Source: Marinobacter guineae (lineage in GTDB: Bacteria > Pseudomonadota > Gammaproteobacteria > Pseudomonadales > Oleiphilaceae). Taken from it: a stretch of 49,846 nucleotides of DNA. The stretch lies in the NCBI RefSeq assembly GCF_002744735.1, contig NZ_KZ319341.1:1-49846 (forward strand), read 5' to 3'. The notes under the pieces were generated by a model that saw only the letters and a list, made by a program, of their open reading frames with translations, did no database searches and was not told the origin of the DNA. This document shows positions 16,074 to 25,643 of this stretch, one piece after another. The position numbers and the translations under genes were made by a program. Position 1 is the stretch's first letter. Each line of letters opens with the position of its first letter.

Positions 16074-18539
16074 ATGGCCGCGTTCATCCAGAAACTGTTC
16101 AAATCCCGCAAGACACCCGATGCTGCCCCGAAAAGCCGGAAAGCCCCCCAACCTGCCCCGGTCGAGCAGGAAGACACGCGGGCCACGCAGAGAGAGGAGC
16201 AGCTCAGAACGATGGAAGGCTCCCCGTCACAGGATGTCCTGGCAAAAATAGCAATTGAGGGTGCAACGGCTGACATTCGCCAGACGGCCGCCAGCCGGTT
16301 GACGGAAGAAAGTAGCCTGCAACAGGTTCAGAAGCAGGCCAAGGGCAAAGACAAAGGAGTTTATCAGACCGTAAAACTGACGCTCCAGAAACTGCGGGAA
16401 GAACAGGCCCGCCTGGAAGGTATCAACCAGACCATTGCCACTCTCATCAGGCACGCCCGGGACCAGGCACGGAGTGACGACACCAAACTCTACGAAGCCC
16501 GGCTGGAATCCTTGTTGAAGCACTGGTCAGAGGTGGAAAACCATGCCTCACCCGAACAGGCCCAGACTTTCCTGGAGGCGGTTCATCGTTGCAAGGAGCG
16601 GGTAGCTGCCACCCAGTCCGCAGCCGAGGACGAGAAACGCCAGCGCGAGCAGGCATTGCAGCGCCGGGAAACCCTGAACATGCTGACCGGCACCCTGGAC
16701 GAGCTCAAGGCGCAGTCGCCAGAGACCCTGCCTTCGCAAGCGTCACTGGATGCCCTGCAAAAGACCCAGGAAAACCGGTGGCTTGAGGCCACCCGGGATA
16801 CCTCAGTCGAAAAGCAGGAGCAGAAAACCTACGAGACCGCCATGCTCGCCCTGCGCAATTACCTGAGTGCGGTGAAACGCATCAACCAGGAGCGGGAAAC
16901 GATAGCCGAGCTCGGGGCGGTCCTCGACAGCCAGGAGGACACATCCGAGGATCAGCGTGCCCGGGCAAAAACACTGATCCAGGAAATCAGTTGGCCGGAA
17001 GGCTACCCCAGCCCGGCACTGCTTGAGCCGCTCCGGAAACTGGCTGGAAAGCGCACGCCCCCCGTTGAAGCCCCGGCAGACCAGGAACGACAAAAAGCCC
17101 TGGCAGTCCGCCTGCAAAGCGATTTGCAACAATTGGAAGAGGCGCTTGAGGCAAAACAGCTCAAAGAATCGAAACAGTTGTTCAAGACGGCCCAGCAGCA
17201 CCTACGGGATCTTGATCATCGCCACGGCAAACCATTCCAGGCCCGGATGCAGCTGTTGACCGGCCAATTGAGAGAGCTTTCCGACTGGCAGGGCTTTGCT
17301 ACAGAGCCAAAGCAGATTGTTCTGTGCGAACAGATGGAATACCTGGCCAACCAGCCGATGGACCCGGAAGCCAAGGCGGAACGGATCAAGGAGTTGCAGA
17401 ACGAGTGGCGGGAACTGGGCGGGTCTTCTGACCGCAGCCTGTGGTCCCGTTTCAAGGCGGCGTCGGACAAAGCCTACGAACCCTGCAAAGCCTATTTCTC
17501 GGCAAAATCCGGGTTAAAAAAGGCGAACCTGGAGAAACGATCCGCCATTTGCGAGCAATTGGAAACGTTCCTGGACAATGCCGACTGGTCTTCCATTGAC
17601 TGGAAAGCCGCCGAGCGCATTCACCAGACCGCCCGACAGGAATGGAAGGATGCCTGGCCGGTGGAGTTCCGGGACAACCGGCAGGTTCAGAAGCGGTTCG
17701 ACGATCTGCTAAAAAGGCTGGAAGCCCCGCTGGATGAGGAGCGCCGCAAAAACGAAGGTCTGAAACAGGAGATTGTCCAGCAAGCGCAGGCACTGGTTGA
17801 TTTCGAACCCCTCCAGGATGCCATGAATCAGGCCAAGGCACTGCAAACCGACTGGCAGGCCATTGGTATTACCCGCCACCGGGAAGACCGGAAACTCTGG
17901 CAGGCTTTCCGAAAGGCCTGCGACCAGATATTCGCCCGCCGGGATGCCGAGCGCACTGAACACCAGCAGGCCTCCCGAGCCGCTGACGAGTCGGCACAAG
18001 CCAGCCTGCAGAAATCAGCCGAGGTGACTGGCGCCAGTGACGAGCAGACAATAACAACAGCAGTAACAGGACTCCGGGAAATTAATGCCTCTGCCCTGTC
18101 CAAAAGCGTCAGAGAGCAGCTCCAGCAGGAAAAACAGCGATTGGCCCAGATTCTGTCCAGCCTGCAATTGCGGTCAAAAATGGAGTCCTGGCAGTCGCTT
18201 GTGCTCGCTGCGGCAACCGGTGAAGCGGTGACAGAGGCAGCCCCGGACCATTGGCCTGCACTGGCAGACGCTTCGTACGCCCAGGACCCGACGGAATTGG
18301 TGATCCGCGCAGAAATCCTGTGCGGCGTGCCATCACCGGACTCAGACCAGCAACGCCGAATGGAAATTCAGGTGCAGCGCCTGGCCGATGGAATGGGTTC
18401 CTCGGATAGCGGCGGCGATCAGCTCAACGACGTCGAAAAGCTGGTAGCAAACTGGTGCCTCGCCGGCACTCGTTCAGCCGAGGATCGCAAACTGGCGGAG
18501 CGCCTGAATGGTGCACTTTCCAACCTGATCAACTCGTAA
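16074..18539 (+). CDS. DUF349 domain coiled-coil protein
   Basis: This 821-residue protein is rich in Glu, Gln, Arg and Lys, and long coiled-coil segments are evident (for example around residues 90-200 and 330-400). It contains DUF349 units with the typical W-x5-R/W-x2-F pattern, such as SLWSRFKAASDKAYEPCKAYF near residue 465 (shortened) and RKLWQAFRKACDQIFARRD near residue 605. No enzyme motif is visible. The open frame extends back to 15624, but the ATG at 16074 is preferred: AAGGA is seven bases upstream, and the longer version would include the recX promoter region. DUF349 proteins are common in gammaproteobacteria and no role is established; a scaffold or filament-like function is only a guess. 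Confidence 0.85.
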   Translation: MAAFIQKLFKSRKTPDAAPKSRKAPQPAPVEQEDTRATQREEQLRTMEGSPSQDVLAKIAIEGATADIRQTAASRLTEESSLQQVQKQAKGKDKGVYQTVKLTLQKLREEQARLEGINQTIATLIRHARDQARSDDTKLYEARLESLLKHWSEVENHASPEQAQTFLEAVHRCKERVAATQSAAEDEKRQREQALQRRETLNMLTGTLDELKAQSPETLPSQASLDALQKTQENRWLEATRDTSVEKQEQKTYETAMLALRNYLSAVKRINQERETIAELGAVLDSQEDTSEDQRARAKTLIQEISWPEGYPSPALLEPLRKLAGKRTPPVEAPADQERQKALAVRLQSDLQQLEEALEAKQLKESKQLFKTAQQHLRDLDHRHGKPFQARMQLLTGQLRELSDWQGFATEPKQIVLCEQMEYLANQPMDPEAKAERIKELQNEWRELGGSSDRSLWSRFKAASDKAYEPCKAYFSAKSGLKKANLEKRSAICEQLETFLDNADWSSIDWKAAERIHQTARQEWKDAWPVEFRDNRQVQKRFDDLLKRLEAPLDEERRKNEGLKQEIVQQAQALVDFEPLQDAMNQAKALQTDWQAIGITRHREDRKLWQAFRKACDQIFARRDAERTEHQQASRAADESAQASLQKSAEVTGASDEQTITTAVTGLREINASALSKSVREQLQQEKQRLAQILSSLQLRSKMESWQSLVLAAATGEAVTEAAPDHWPALADASYAQDPTELVIRAEILCGVPSPDSDQQRRMEIQVQRLADGMGSSDSGGDQLNDVEKLVANWCLAGTRSAEDRKLAERLNGALSNLINS

Positions 18540-18552
18540 GCAGACAAACCGG

Positions 18553-18816
18553 TTACTCTCGCTGGTGCTCCCGGACAAATTCCCTGGCGTCTTTCACGGC
18601 GGCCAGGGATTTCTGTTTCATCTCCTTCAATTCCTCATCCGCCAGATAGAACATCATATCGATGGAATGGCGGTAATAGCGCGTGGGCAGGCGGTTTAGC
18701 GCCACACACATCACATCAGTCAGATAGTCTGCGGAATCAGTATCCTCACGAGTCGCGTCGATCGCGTCCGCCACCAGCCGTTCATAGAAATTGTCGATTG
18801 CATCTCGCAGAGACAT
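18553..18816 (-). CDS. ComFB-like late competence development family protein
   Basis: This 87-residue protein has the ComFB core: an N-terminal NFYERLVADAID helix (where most members have N-x2-E), then DVMCVALNRLPTRYYRH near residues 34-50. The second part corresponds to the family's ALNxLPPxYV signature. Members often carry CxxC-type cysteines, but here only one Cys is visible. In Bacillus the family is named for the comF operon. In cyanobacteria related proteins have been reported as cyclic di-GMP receptors; I recall this and did not check it. It is convergent with the DUF349 gene (13-base gap) and divergent from the thiolase gene. Its function in this organism is unknown. Confidence 0.8.
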   Translation of the reverse strand: MSLRDAIDNFYERLVADAIDATREDTDSADYLTDVMCVALNRLPTRYYRHSIDMMFYLADEELKEMKQKSLAAVKDAREFVREHQRE

Positions 18817-19005
18817 GGCACACGCCTCCTGAATTCATCTGCGGTTATTAACTACCTTAGAAGCCACACCACCGCTTGTCATGGATCCTGAGCAATTTCG
18901 CCAATGCGATTGGCAGCCCGCGTCATTACACCCTGCAGCTGCAACCGGCTATGGTTATGTTATGGGTAAAAAAATCTCGAAACAAACATCACCAGAGGAC
19001 ATGCA

Positions 19006-20214
19006 ATGACCACCGAGGCGTATATCTTCGATGCAGTCCGCACCCCCAGAGGGCGCGGAAAAAAAGACGGATCACTCCACAGCGTCAAACCCATCACGCT
19101 GCTGACCACCGTGCTCCACGCGCTGCAGGAGAGAAACAGCCTGGACACGGCCCAGGTCGACGACATTGTCATGGGCTGCGTGACAGCCGTTGGTGATCAG
19201 GGCGCAGATATCGCCAAAACCGCAGCGCTTGCCGCAGACTGGGACGAAAAGGTGGCCGGGGTCACCCTGAACCGTTTCTGCGCCTCGGGGCTCGAAGCAG
19301 TCAACCTGGCGGCGATGAAGGTTCGTTCCGGCTGGGAAGATATGGTGGTTGCCGGTGGCGTAGAAGCCATGTCCCGGGTACCGATGGGCTCGGACGGCGG
19401 GGCCTGGGCTACCGATCCGGAGACCAACCTGCACACCGGCTTTATGCCCCAGGGCATCGGTGCCGACCTGATCGCCACCCTCGAAGGCTTCAGCCGTATG
19501 GATGTGGACGCCTTTGCAGTGAAATCCCAGCAAAAAGCTGCCAACGCCTGGCAAAACGGCTACTTCGGAAAATCCATTATTCCAGTCACCGACCAGAACG
19601 GTGTGGTGATTCTCGATCGTGACGAGCATGTGCGCGGCAACACCACCGTTGAGTCCCTGTCTGGCCTCAGGCCCTCGTTCCAGATGATGGGCGAAATGGG
19701 CTTCGACGGTGTCGCCCGGGAAAAATACCACTACGTGGAGAAGATCAACCACGTGCACCACGCAGGCAACTCCTCAGGTATTGTTGACGGCGCCACCGCC
19801 ATGCTGATTGGCAGCGAAGCCAAGGGGAAGGCTATGGGCCTGAAGCCCCGTGCCCGCATCGTCGCCACCGCCGTCACCAGCACAGACCCCACCATCATGC
19901 TCACCGGCCCTGCCCCGGCAGCCCGCAAGGCGCTGGGCAAGGCGGGCATGACCGCAGACCAGATCGACCTGTTTGAAGTAAACGAAGCCTTCGCCTCTGT
20001 AGTGATGCGCTTCCAGCGGGAACTCTCGGTTCCCGATGAAAAAGTGAACGTGAACGGCGGCGCCATCGCCATGGGCCACCCGTTGGGTGCCACCGGCGCC
20101 ATGATTCTCGGCACCCTGCTGGATGAGCTGGAACGCCGCGAATTGCGCTTCGGCCTGGCGACCCTGTGCGTGGGTGGCGGCATGGGTATTGCCACCATCA
20201 TCGAGCGCGTCTGA
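19006..20214 (+). CDS. Acetyl-CoA C-acyltransferase (beta-ketothiolase)
   Basis: Thiolases cleave 3-ketoacyl-CoA with CoA to release acetyl-CoA, or run in reverse. The 402-residue protein has all catalytic parts: nucleophile Cys92 in [15 protein letters not shown] near residue 325, His358 in [14 protein letters not shown] and the acid/base Cys388 in [15 protein letters not shown] lies about six bases before the ATG. The next gene, a multifunctional hydratase/dehydrogenase, starts 33 bases later, so the two form a beta-oxidation unit. Gene order thiolase then FadB-like is the reverse of E. coli fadBA. Chain-length preference cannot be read from sequence. It could also handle acetoacetyl-CoA arising from 3-hydroxybutyryl-CoA. 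Confidence 0.93.
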   Translation: MTTEAYIFDAVRTPRGRGKKDGSLHSVKPITLLTTVLHALQERNSLDTAQVDDIVMGCVTAVGDQGADIAKTAALAADWDEKVAGVTLNRFCASGLEAVNLAAMKVRSGWEDMVVAGGVEAMSRVPMGSDGGAWATDPETNLHTGFMPQGIGADLIATLEGFSRMDVDAFAVKSQQKAANAWQNGYFGKSIIPVTDQNGVVILDRDEHVRGNTTVESLSGLRPSFQMMGEMGFDGVAREKYHYVEKINHVHHAGNSSGIVDGATAMLIGSEAKGKAMGLKPRARIVATAVTSTDPTIMLTGPAPAARKALGKAGMTADQIDLFEVNEAFASVVMRFQRELSVPDEKVNVNGGAIAMGHPLGATGAMILGTLLDELERRELRFGLATLCVGGGMGIATIIERV

Positions 20215-20247
20215 ACCCGTCCACTTTTTCTTTAAGGAGAACCGATT

Positions 20248-22398
20248 ATGAGTGCCATCCGTTATGAACTGGGTTCAGATCAGATCCTGACCCTCACCAT
20301 CGACATGCCCGGACAGTCCGCCAACACCATGAATGCGGCGTTCCGGGACGCTCTCTCGGACACCGCCGCGAAGGTCAAAGGTGATCTGGACAACATCCGG
20401 GGTGTGATCGTTACCTCGGCCAAGAAAACCTTTTTTGCCGGTGGCGACCTGAAAGAGTTGCACAAGGTCACCCGGGAAGACGCTAAAACCTTTGAAGATA
20501 TGGTCAACGCCCTGAAAGCCGATATGCGCTTCCTTGAGACCAGCGGCAAACCGGTGGTTGCCGCCATCAACGGTACCGCCCTTGGCGGCGGGCTCGAGGT
20601 TGCCCTGGCGTGCCATTACCGTATTGCCATTAACGATGACAGCATCCAGCTGGGCCTGCCGGAAGTGACCCTGGGACTATTGCCAGGCGGTGGCGGCACC
20701 CAGCGACTGCCCCGGATGATTGGTCTGGAGGCCGCCTTCCCATTCCTGATGGAGGGCAAGAAGGTAAACCCGAAAACCGCCCTGAAGGCCGGCATTGTCG
20801 ACGAGCTGGCAGATTCTGCCGATGACATGATCACCAAGGCCCGGGCGTTCATCGATGCCAATCCGAAATGTCAGCAGCCATGGGATCAGAAAGGCTTCAA
20901 ATTCCCCGGCGGCGCGCCTCATCATCCCGCTATGGCCCAGAAACTGGCCATCGCCCCTGCCATGCTGAAGCAGAAAACCAAAGGCTGCTACCCGGCGCCG
21001 GAGCGCATCCTCAGCGCTGCGGTGGAAGGCGCCCAGGTGGATTTCGACAACGGCAGCCTGATCGAGACCCGGTACTTTGCCGAACTGGTGATTGGCCCGG
21101 TCGCCAAGAACATGACCGGGACCTTCTGGTTCCAGCTGAACGCCATCAAGGCCGGTGGTAGCCGCCCGGAGGGCGTCGACAAGGAAACCTTCCGCAAGGT
21201 CGGTGTGCTTGGTGCCGGCATGATGGGCGCAGGCATAGCCTACTCTACGGCCACCCGCGGCATTGAGGTGGTTCTTAAAGATGTCTCCGTGGAAAACGCC
21301 GAGAAAGGCAAAAGTTATTCGGAGAAACTGCTGGCCAAGAAAGTTAGCCGTGGCCGAATGACCGAAGAGCAGAAGGCGGAGATTCTTGGCCGCATCACGG
21401 CCACCGGCTCGGCTGAAGATCTTGCAGGCTGCGATCTGGTCATTGAAGCCGTATTTGAGGACAGCGAGCTGAAGGCCAAAGTAACCCGGGAGGCGGAACC
21501 CAAGTTGGTAAACAATGGCATCTTTGCCTCCAACACTTCCACCATCCCCATCTCCCAGCTTGCCGGAGCCTCAGCAAGACCGGAAAACTTTATCGGCCTG
21601 CATTTCTTCTCACCGGTGGACAAAATGCAGCTGGTGGAGATCATTGTCGGTGAACACACCTCCGATGAAACCCTGGCGCGTTCGTTCGACTACGTTCAGC
21701 AGATCGGCAAGATCCCGGTGGTGGTGAATGACAGCCGGGGCTTCTTCACCTCCCGGGTATTCGGCACCTTCGTCAACGAAGGCATCTGCATGCTCGGCGA
21801 AGGCATTCATCCCTCCAGTATTGAAAATGCCGGGCTACTGGCGGGCATGCCGGTGGGGCCACTGGCAATTTCCGACGAAGTCAGCATGACCCTGATGCAG
21901 CACATCCGGGACCAGAGCAAAAAAGACACCGAGGCTGCAGGCGGCAGCTGGAACGCCCACCCGGCAGAAGCGGTGATTGACGCAATGGTTAACGAGCATG
22001 GTCGCAAAGGCAAAGCGGCAGGAGCCGGCTTCTACGACTACCCCGCCGACGGCAAGAAACACTTGTGGCCAGAGCTGGAGAATCTGTTTGTCGATGCGGA
22101 GAAGGCACGAAATGTCAGACTCCAGGAACTCAAGGACCGGATCCTGTTCATCCAGGCCATTGAAACCGTCCGTTGTCTGGAGGAAGGCGTTCTGCGTACC
22201 ATCGAAGACGCCAACATCGGCAGTATTTTCGGAATCGGCTATGCGCCCTGGACCGGTGGCGCCATACAGTTCATTAATCAGTACGGTGTGAGATCGTTCA
22301 CCGAGCGGGCGACAGAACTCTCCACCACCTATGGCGAGCGTTTTGCGCCACCCAAACTGCTACTGGAGAGAGCCGAGAGCAACTCGCCTTTCGTCTGA
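20248..22398 (+). CDS. Multifunctional enoyl-CoA hydratase / 3-hydroxyacyl-CoA dehydrogenase (FadJ/FadB-like)
   Basis: The 716-residue protein joins a crotonase domain (residues about 1-200) to a 3-hydroxyacyl-CoA dehydrogenase domain. The two hydratase glutamates are present in GTALGGGLEVAL (about 112-123) and LPEVTLGLLPGGGG. The NAD-binding motif GVLGAGMMGAGIA is near residue 317, and FIGLHFFSPVDKM, with the catalytic His, near 448. It would carry out the two middle steps of beta-oxidation and pass 3-ketoacyl-CoA to the thiolase encoded 33 bases upstream. AAGGAG lies seven bases before the ATG. The sequence resembles the fadJ-like group found in short operons rather than the classical FadBA complex; that placement is tentative. 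Confidence 0.92.
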   Translation: MSAIRYELGSDQILTLTIDMPGQSANTMNAAFRDALSDTAAKVKGDLDNIRGVIVTSAKKTFFAGGDLKELHKVTREDAKTFEDMVNALKADMRFLETSGKPVVAAINGTALGGGLEVALACHYRIAINDDSIQLGLPEVTLGLLPGGGGTQRLPRMIGLEAAFPFLMEGKKVNPKTALKAGIVDELADSADDMITKARAFIDANPKCQQPWDQKGFKFPGGAPHHPAMAQKLAIAPAMLKQKTKGCYPAPERILSAAVEGAQVDFDNGSLIETRYFAELVIGPVAKNMTGTFWFQLNAIKAGGSRPEGVDKETFRKVGVLGAGMMGAGIAYSTATRGIEVVLKDVSVENAEKGKSYSEKLLAKKVSRGRMTEEQKAEILGRITATGSAEDLAGCDLVIEAVFEDSELKAKVTREAEPKLVNNGIFASNTSTIPISQLAGASARPENFIGLHFFSPVDKMQLVEIIVGEHTSDETLARSFDYVQQIGKIPVVVNDSRGFFTSRVFGTFVNEGICMLGEGIHPSSIENAGLLAGMPVGPLAISDEVSMTLMQHIRDQSKKDTEAAGGSWNAHPAEAVIDAMVNEHGRKGKAAGAGFYDYPADGKKHLWPELENLFVDAEKARNVRLQELKDRILFIQAIETVRCLEEGVLRTIEDANIGSIFGIGYAPWTGGAIQFINQYGVRSFTERATELSTTYGERFAPPKLLLERAESNSPFV

Positions 22399-22405
22399 GG
22401 CCATC

Positions 22406-22437
22406 GCGCCGGGAGGCATGACACCGCTTCCCGGCGC
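22406..22437 (+). terminator. Stem-loop after the beta-oxidation pair
   Basis: GCGCCGGGA (22406-22414) pairs perfectly with TCCCGGCGC (22429-22437) around a 14-base loop, starting seven bases after the stop codon at 22398. There is no T run, so it may end transcription weakly or protect the mRNA 3' end. Confidence 0.45.
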
Positions 22438-22543
22438 TATCACTGCCAAAATCCACGCCTGGTCTGCCCGCCACCAAAGGCTTTCCGGTTACCAACCTGC
22501 CGGCTTCATGGACAGATTGTCACGAACCGATACGTGCTGGCTA

Positions 22544-22572
22544 TGGCAACGGGTGTAGCGCTTGCCTACAAT
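22544..22572 (+). promoter_or_regulatory. Candidate promoter of prc
   Basis: TGGCAA (22544-22549) and TACAAT (22567-22572) are 17 bases apart. The minus-10 matches consensus at five of six bases; the minus-35 is weak. If used, transcription starts near 22580, which rules out the far-upstream in-frame start at 22534. Confidence 0.45.
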
Positions 22573-22644
22573 AAATTTATTCGCTCACGGTCAGATAAGC
22601 GTCTATACCGTGCTTTTCTGCCCAACACCGTCAGGTATGCATTT

Positions 22645-24816
22645 ATGACCATTGCGGAAAGAATTATGGCCCGTCGCTCTCCGGCACAGAATATCCGGAC
22701 AGGAGCATGCAAGGCGATCGCGGTTGCGCTACTGCTCTCGACGCCACTGGGATTGCAGGCCAAAGCCGACTCTCCATCGATCTACGAGCCGGTCGCGCCC
22801 ACTATCGAGCAGGCACGGGCCAACATCCTGATTGCCCGTCAGCTGCAGTTTACCCATTTCCGTGATCTGGGCATCAGCGATGAGCTGTCCGGCGATGTGT
22901 TTGATTCTTACCTGGATTATCTGGATGGCCAGCGAATCTACCTCACCAAGGCGGACATCCAGAAGTTCGAGCAGATCAAAGGTCAGTTGGGTTCAGCCCT
23001 GAAAACCGGCCAGTTACAGCCCGGCTTCGATATTTACAATCTGGTCCAGCAGCGCATCATTGAGCGACTGCAGTTTGCAATTAACGTGATCGACGATGGC
23101 ATCGACAAGCTGGACTTCTCTGAAAACGAGCGCATTCTCGTCGATCGCTCAGAAGCGGACTGGGTGCCTGATGCCCAGGCCCTGGACGAACTCTGGCGCA
23201 AGCGAATCAAGAACGCCGTCCTTGCACAGCGGCTCAGTGGTACTGAGGACGATGCCATCGAGGAAACGCTGCTTCGTCGTTACGAAGGACAGCTAAAGCG
23301 CGCTTACCAGGCCCGCAGCGAGGATGCGTTCCAGGCCTATATGAACGCGTTTACCGGCATGTGGGACCCACACACCTCTTATTTTTCGCCGCGCACATCC
23401 GAAAACTTCAACATCAACATGAGCCTTTCCCTGGAAGGAATCGGAGCGGTTCTGCAGTCAGACAACGAATACACCAAGGTGGTCCGACTGGTCCCCGGCG
23501 GGCCCGCGTCCAAGCAGGGCCAACTACAACCGGCAGACCGGATTGTCGCGGTGTCCCAGGAAGATGAAAAGCCCGTGAATGTCATCGGCTGGCGCCTTGA
23601 CGAAGTCGTGGACCTGATCCGCGGCCCAAGAAACTCTACCGTAACCCTGGAAGTTATTCCGGCCACAGCCTCTGATGAAACCATGACCAAAACCATCGCC
23701 ATCAAACGGGATGAGGTGAAACTGGAAGAGCAAAGCGCCAGCAAAGACACCCTCCAACTGGAACGGGGCGGTAAGGAATACACCATTGGCGTTGTCACCA
23801 TCCCCACTTTCTACGCTGATTTCCAGGCCATGCAGGCCGGTGATCCGAACTACAAGAGCACAACAAGGGATGTTCGCAAGCTGATTTCCGAGCTCGAAGC
23901 GGAAGGCGTTAACGGTCTGGTAATTGATCTTCGCAACAACGGCGGCGGCGCCCTGCATGAAGCCAATGACCTGGTTGGTCTGTTTATCGACAAAGGCCCA
24001 ACCGTGCAGATTCGCAACGCCAACAACGACGTGCAGGTACTCAACGATGAGGATCCATCGGTTGCTTATGACGGCCCTCTGGTGGTTCTGACCAACCGAA
24101 TGAGTGCCTCCGCTTCCGAGATCTTTGCTGGAGCTATTCAGGACTATGGCCGTGGGCTGGTGGTTGGCTCGCAAACATTCGGCAAAGGGACAGTGCAAGC
24201 CGTCAGGCCGCTAAACCATGGCCAGCTCAAGATTACCCAGTCGAAGTTCTACCGGGTATCCGGCGGTTCGACCCAGCACAAGGGGGTTATCCCGGATATC
24301 GAGATTCCGTCCCGCATCGACAAGACCCGGATCGGTGAAGACGCCCTCGATCATGCCCTTCCCTGGGACCAGATTGAGGCCGTACCTCACACCCGTTACT
24401 ACGATTTCAGCGGAATTATTGATGAGCTTCGCAAGCGTCATGAAGAGCGCTTCTCGACAAACCCCGAGTTCAGTCTTTTGCAACAGGAGATCAACTTCCT
24501 GTCAGAACAGCGGGCGACAGACAGCGTCAGCCTTAATCAGGAAGAACGCCGCGAGCAGCACAAACAGGTTGAGCGTACCCGCCTGGCGATTGCCAATGCC
24601 CGCCGGGAGCTTAAAGGAGAGCTGCCGTTCGAATCGCTGGACGATCTTGAAGACTGGCAGGACCAGCAGGCCGCCGACCTGAATTCAACCGATGAAGAAC
24701 TCGATTTTGTCATTCGGGAAGGTGGCCACATTATGGCGGATATGCTGGACCTGGATAGCCGCATGGCGTCTATGCTGACCCCGCAGCAGTTTGCCGCCCA
24801 GGCGCCGGCCAGGTAA
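22645..24816 (+). CDS. prc: Carboxy-terminal processing periplasmic protease Prc (tail-specific protease)
   Basis: Prc degrades periplasmic proteins from their C-termini and trims cell-wall enzymes and lipoproteins. The protein, about 723 residues from this start, has a signal peptide with hydrophobic core AIAVALLLSTPLGLQA. An N-terminal helical domain is followed by a PDZ domain (LSLEGIGAVLQ onward, about residues 230-310) and the S41 protease core. In the core the catalytic Ser is in SASASEIFAGA and the Lys in FGKGTVQ. A DUF3340-type C-terminal part follows. The ATG at 22645 and another at 22666 (GGAAAG five bases upstream) are equally plausible. The longer frame from 22534 would precede the predicted promoter. 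The HTH gene begins 26 bases downstream. Confidence 0.93.
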   Translation: MTIAERIMARRSPAQNIRTGACKAIAVALLLSTPLGLQAKADSPSIYEPVAPTIEQARANILIARQLQFTHFRDLGISDELSGDVFDSYLDYLDGQRIYLTKADIQKFEQIKGQLGSALKTGQLQPGFDIYNLVQQRIIERLQFAINVIDDGIDKLDFSENERILVDRSEADWVPDAQALDELWRKRIKNAVLAQRLSGTEDDAIEETLLRRYEGQLKRAYQARSEDAFQAYMNAFTGMWDPHTSYFSPRTSENFNINMSLSLEGIGAVLQSDNEYTKVVRLVPGGPASKQGQLQPADRIVAVSQEDEKPVNVIGWRLDEVVDLIRGPRNSTVTLEVIPATASDETMTKTIAIKRDEVKLEEQSASKDTLQLERGGKEYTIGVVTIPTFYADFQAMQAGDPNYKSTTRDVRKLISELEAEGVNGLVIDLRNNGGGALHEANDLVGLFIDKGPTVQIRNANNDVQVLNDEDPSVAYDGPLVVLTNRMSASASEIFAGAIQDYGRGLVVGSQTFGKGTVQAVRPLNHGQLKITQSKFYRVSGGSTQHKGVIPDIEIPSRIDKTRIGEDALDHALPWDQIEAVPHTRYYDFSGIIDELRKRHEERFSTNPEFSLLQQEINFLSEQRATDSVSLNQEERREQHKQVERTRLAIANARRELKGELPFESLDDLEDWQDQQAADLNSTDEELDFVIREGGHIMADMLDLDSRMASMLTPQQFAAQAPAR

Positions 24817-24842
24817 GCGGCAGCAAAAAGCCACCAGCTCCC

Positions 24843-25643
24843 ATGACTGAAAGCGGCGACAGCGGAAAGGCCAACCGGCAAAAGGCTCGAATGCTCCAGG
24901 ACATGCTCCTGGACGCCCTTCATGCCATGCGCTCCCTGGAAGAGGTTGAGGATCTTGAAAAACCGGCATCCCGGGAGCGGACACAAGAGGGTCTCATTGA
25001 CCGCCTGGCCAGCCTGACTGGCTCAGCGCTCCGTTTTGGGGTCAAGGCCACCGACACTTCCCTCCGGGTTGGCCGGGCCCTGATCAATTCCCAGGATCAG
25101 CTTCGGGCCATGCTGACCGCAGGCCAATCCTTGAAGGACATCCGGGAGGTGGCCGGTCTGACCGTGTCGGAAATGAGTGAGGCCCTGAACCTCCGGGACA
25201 AGTCAGTCCTGGAAGCGATTGAAAACGGCACCACCACCCTCTCCTTCGAACTGATCCTAAGGCTCGCTGCCCTCATCGCGCGGAACGACCCCATTCCGTT
25301 CATTATGCGCACCACCCGCAACTACAACCCCGAGGTCTGGCAACTGCTGAATGACTGGGGTGTGGCAAGGCTGCCGCTGCAATTCGAGCGTGAGCGGGAA
25401 TTCATCAATATCTTCCGCCGCCATGACGATGCCCGGACGCTTTCAGACGAAGGTTTCCAAAAGGTACTGGAGTTCACCCGCCACAGTTTCGAGATGTCCC
25501 TGCACTTTGTGGAAGAACAGGAACGGCAGGTGGAGGAACTGCGTGCGGCTTACGAGGGAAAGGAGCCCACTGAGCCCGAACAGCCTGAAAAGCACCCAGC
25601 TGCCAGGAAGCGTTCATCGGGCAAGAACCCCTCAGCCGAATAG
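24843..25643 (+). CDS. Helix-turn-helix (XRE-like) protein of unknown role
   Basis: This 266-residue protein has a helical N-terminal half. A helix-turn-helix region follows at about residues 97-150 ([19 protein letters not shown], then [19 protein letters not shown]), which resembles Cro/C1-type domains. The part after the HTH ([18 protein letters not shown]) is conserved-looking but not a family I can name. The C-terminal tail is Glu/Pro/Lys-rich and probably disordered. It starts 26 bases after prc, so it may be cotranscribed, and its 3' end overlaps the convergent mtnA gene by 12 bases. DNA binding is likely; targets are unknown. A related arrangement (prc followed by an HTH gene) may be common in this genus, but I cannot check that. 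Confidence 0.75.
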   Translation: MTESGDSGKANRQKARMLQDMLLDALHAMRSLEEVEDLEKPASRERTQEGLIDRLASLTGSALRFGVKATDTSLRVGRALINSQDQLRAMLTAGQSLKDIREVAGLTVSEMSEALNLRDKSVLEAIENGTTTLSFELILRLAALIARNDPIPFIMRTTRNYNPEVWQLLNDWGVARLPLQFEREREFINIFRRHDDARTLSDEGFQKVLEFTRHSFEMSLHFVEEQERQVEELRAAYEGKEPTEPEQPEKHPAARKRSSGKNPSAE

